From the NCBI GenBank assembly GCA_021780755.1, contig JAJXYF010000004.1:1-64000 (forward strand): a stretch of 64,000 nucleotides of DNA, written 5' to 3'. Origin of the DNA: Deltaproteobacteria bacterium (lineage in GTDB: Bacteria; Desulfobacterota; Binatia; Binatales; Binataceae). Shown here one piece after another: positions 62,735-64,000 of this stretch; the first letter of the stretch is position 1, and each line of letters begins with the position of its first letter. A program made the translations under genes and the position numbers. Below the pieces are notes generated by a model that ran no database searches, was not told the origin of the DNA, and was given only the letters and a program-made list of their open reading frames with translations.

Positions 62735-64000
62735 TCAGCGCGCGGGGAGGGCGGCGTCGTCGCGATTCAATGGCTCTGCGTCATCGGCGCCGAGTTCGCT
62801 GATCGTTTGCAGCAGCATCGCCCGGGTCACCGGTTTGCTCAGATGCGCGTCGGCGCCGGCCGCAAGCGTTCGGCGCACGTCGTCTTCGAGCACCGACGCG
62901 GTCAGCACGATGATAGGCGTTCGCGACCTGCCATTGGCAAGCTCCCAGGCGCGAATCATCCGGGTCGCCGCGAGGCCGTCAACCACCGGCATTTGCAGAT
63001 CCATCAGGATCAAGTCGTAGTGCGCGGCGATCGCTTTGTGAAACGCTTCGTCACCGTTTTCGGCTTCGTCGATCCGATAGGACATGCGTTTGAGATAACT
63101 GCTAATCAGCAATCGATTATCGGCGGAGTCATCGGCCAGCAGGAGGCGCGCGGCCGGCTCCGCTGCTGCCTCCTTGGCGAGCCTTACGACCGGGAGCGCC
63201 GGCGCCGGCCCGGCCGTATCGCCGTTGGTGGCCGCCGACGGCTTCAGCATAACGCCGGGCAGGTTCACGCGATCGCGCGCGGCCAGTGCGGTCGCGATCG
63301 CCGTGAGCAATTCGGCCCGCCGCACGGGTTTTACGATGTAGGCGTCGAGACCGAGTTCGCGCACGCGCGGAATCTGCAGGTTGAGATCGTCCGAGGTGAG
63401 CATCAGAACGACGGTGTCGTCGCGGTCGGCGCCGCGGCGTAAATGTTGGACGACCTTGAAGCCGTCCATATCGGGCATCCGGCAATCGAGGATCATCAGG
63501 TCGTAGGGGCGACCGCGATGGCGGGCGGATTTCAGCTCGCCAAGCGCGGTCGCGCCGCTGTCGGCCTCCGAGACGTCGGCGCCGCCGGCGGCGATTATTT
63601 GATGGACGACCATCCGGTTGACGCGATTGTCGTCCACCACCAGCGCGCGCAATCCGGCGAGTTGCGACAGCGGAGCGACCGCGCCGGTTTCGACGAGCGC
63701 GGCGGGGGTCCCCGCGTCCAGGCCGAAGGACGCAGTGAAGAAAAAAGTGCTACCCACGCCGAGCCGGCTTTCAACCCAGGTGCGTCCATCCATCAGTTCA
63801 ACCAGCCGGCGCACGATCGAAAGCCCCAGGCCGCTGCCGCCGTATTTGCGCGCGATAGAACTATCCGCCTGGGAGAAGCTCGAAAAGAGCTTGGGGAGTT
63901 TGGCTTCGGCGATACCGATGCCGGTGTCGGCGACGGCGACGCGCAGCCGCACCGGCGCGTCGGTGGCGGGCACGCGCGCGACCGTGACGACGATCTCCCC
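62735..64000 (-). CDS. Hybrid sensor histidine kinase with two receiver domains (5' end outside window)
   Basis: The visible 420 or so residues are the C-terminal part of a hybrid kinase; the frame runs on beyond the window edge. The ATPase end has DTGIGI (G1) and [19 protein letters not shown] (G2). Two receiver domains follow: the first with [11 protein letters not shown] and [13 protein letters not shown] (phospho-acceptor Asp), the second with [12 protein letters not shown] and [14 protein letters not shown] phosphorelay is implied, but no Hpt domain is visible here. The sensor input and kinase helix lie outside the window. Confidence 0.9.
   Translation of the reverse strand, partial: GEIVVTVARVPATDAPVRLRVAVADTGIGIAEAKLPKLFSSFSQADSSIARKYGGSGLGLSIVRRLVELMDGRTWVESRLGVGSTFFFTASFGLDAGTPAALVETGAVAPLSQLAGLRALVVDDNRVNRMVVHQIIAAGGADVSEADSGATALGELKSARHRGRPYDLMILDCRMPDMDGFKVVQHLRRGADRDDTVVLMLTSDDLNLQIPRVRELGLDAYIVKPVRRAELLTAIATALAARDRVNLPGVMLKPSAATNGDTAGPAPALPVVRLAKEAAAEPAARLLLADDSADNRLLISSYLKRMSYRIDEAENGDEAFHKAIAAHYDLILMDLQMPVVDGLAATRMIRAWELANGRSRTPIIVLTASVLEDDVRRTLAAGADAHLSKPVTRAMLLQTISELGADDAEPLNRDDAALPAR

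Overview
The window is a 64-kb stretch of a GC-rich, Gram-negative bacterial chromosome. It is densely packed with housekeeping and catabolic genes and shows no rRNA, CRISPR array, recognisable insertion sequence or phage genes. The outer-membrane and envelope genes (LpxL-type acyltransferase, Mla-type lipid transport, RND efflux pump, PBP1-type synthase), the order rpsR - DUF2232 - rplI, a full ISC iron-sulfur operon, an F420-type LLM oxidoreductase and CoA-linked catabolic enzymes suggest a deltaproteobacterial-type lineage, possibly Binatota/Desulfobacterota. That placement is inference from gene content; no marker phylogeny was possible.

Layout. 1-2.8 kb: ribosomal block (possible ssb end, rpsR, DUF2232 membrane protein, rplI) and a glutathione S-transferase, closed by a strong terminator. 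2.9-10.3 kb: a zinc-ribbon protein, glgC, a lipid A acyltransferase, a CPBP protease, an SDR, and a coupled manB-manC pair for GDP-mannose. 10.3-17.5 kb: a HELGH metalloprotease-like protein, an adenosine-specific kinase-family protein, a class A PBP, a cupredoxin-like exported protein, ChrA and TrmI. 17.7-20.1 kb: two small zinc-ribbon proteins directly before an orphan secF, then a small unknown and a GNAT. 20.2-25.4 kb: iscS-iscU-iscA-hscB-hscA-iscX, preceded by a sigma70-like promoter and a palindrome very like an IscR type 1 site, although no iscR lies in the window. 25.5-27.2 kb: an unknown helical protein and a secreted Gly/Tyr/His-rich protein.

27.2-36.6 kb is catabolic: LLM oxidoreductase, a fused FAD/Fe-S 2-hydroxyacid dehydrogenase, a zinc-type alcohol dehydrogenase, a CitE/malyl-CoA lyase-like enzyme, an ACMSD-type amidohydrolase, and a MarR-pirin pair with an evident palindromic operator. 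36.6-39 kb: argC, rpsI, rplM and tRNA-Asp on the minus strand. 39-44.9 kb: small proteins, then an RND pump, its adaptor, a VanZ-like protein and a coupled small ORF. 44.9-50.5 kb: CaiB/BaiF CoA-transferase, ilvD, a perfect 16-bp parS sequence inside a 32-bp palindrome, and nadE. 50.4-52.2 kb: a 123-bp direct repeat brackets a lower-GC 1.5-kb insert with a secreted protein of unknown function. 52.1-57.9 kb: an Mla-like lipid transport cluster (lipoprotein, MlaD, MlaF, MlaE-STAS) with a DUF3313-like lipoprotein and a site-2-type protease. 58-64 kb: a CmcJ/NvfI-like oxidoreductase, glycogen phosphorylase, Tat-exported MsrB, tRNA-Lys and a hybrid histidine kinase cut by the window edge.

The most notable signals are non-coding: the parS site with a decayed second copy, the IscR-like operator, the MarR operator, and the repeat-bracketed insert between nadE and the Mla lipoprotein gene. 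The window does not show an obviously new defence or mobile system. The best uncharacterised gene group is the zinc-ribbon pair ahead of secF.
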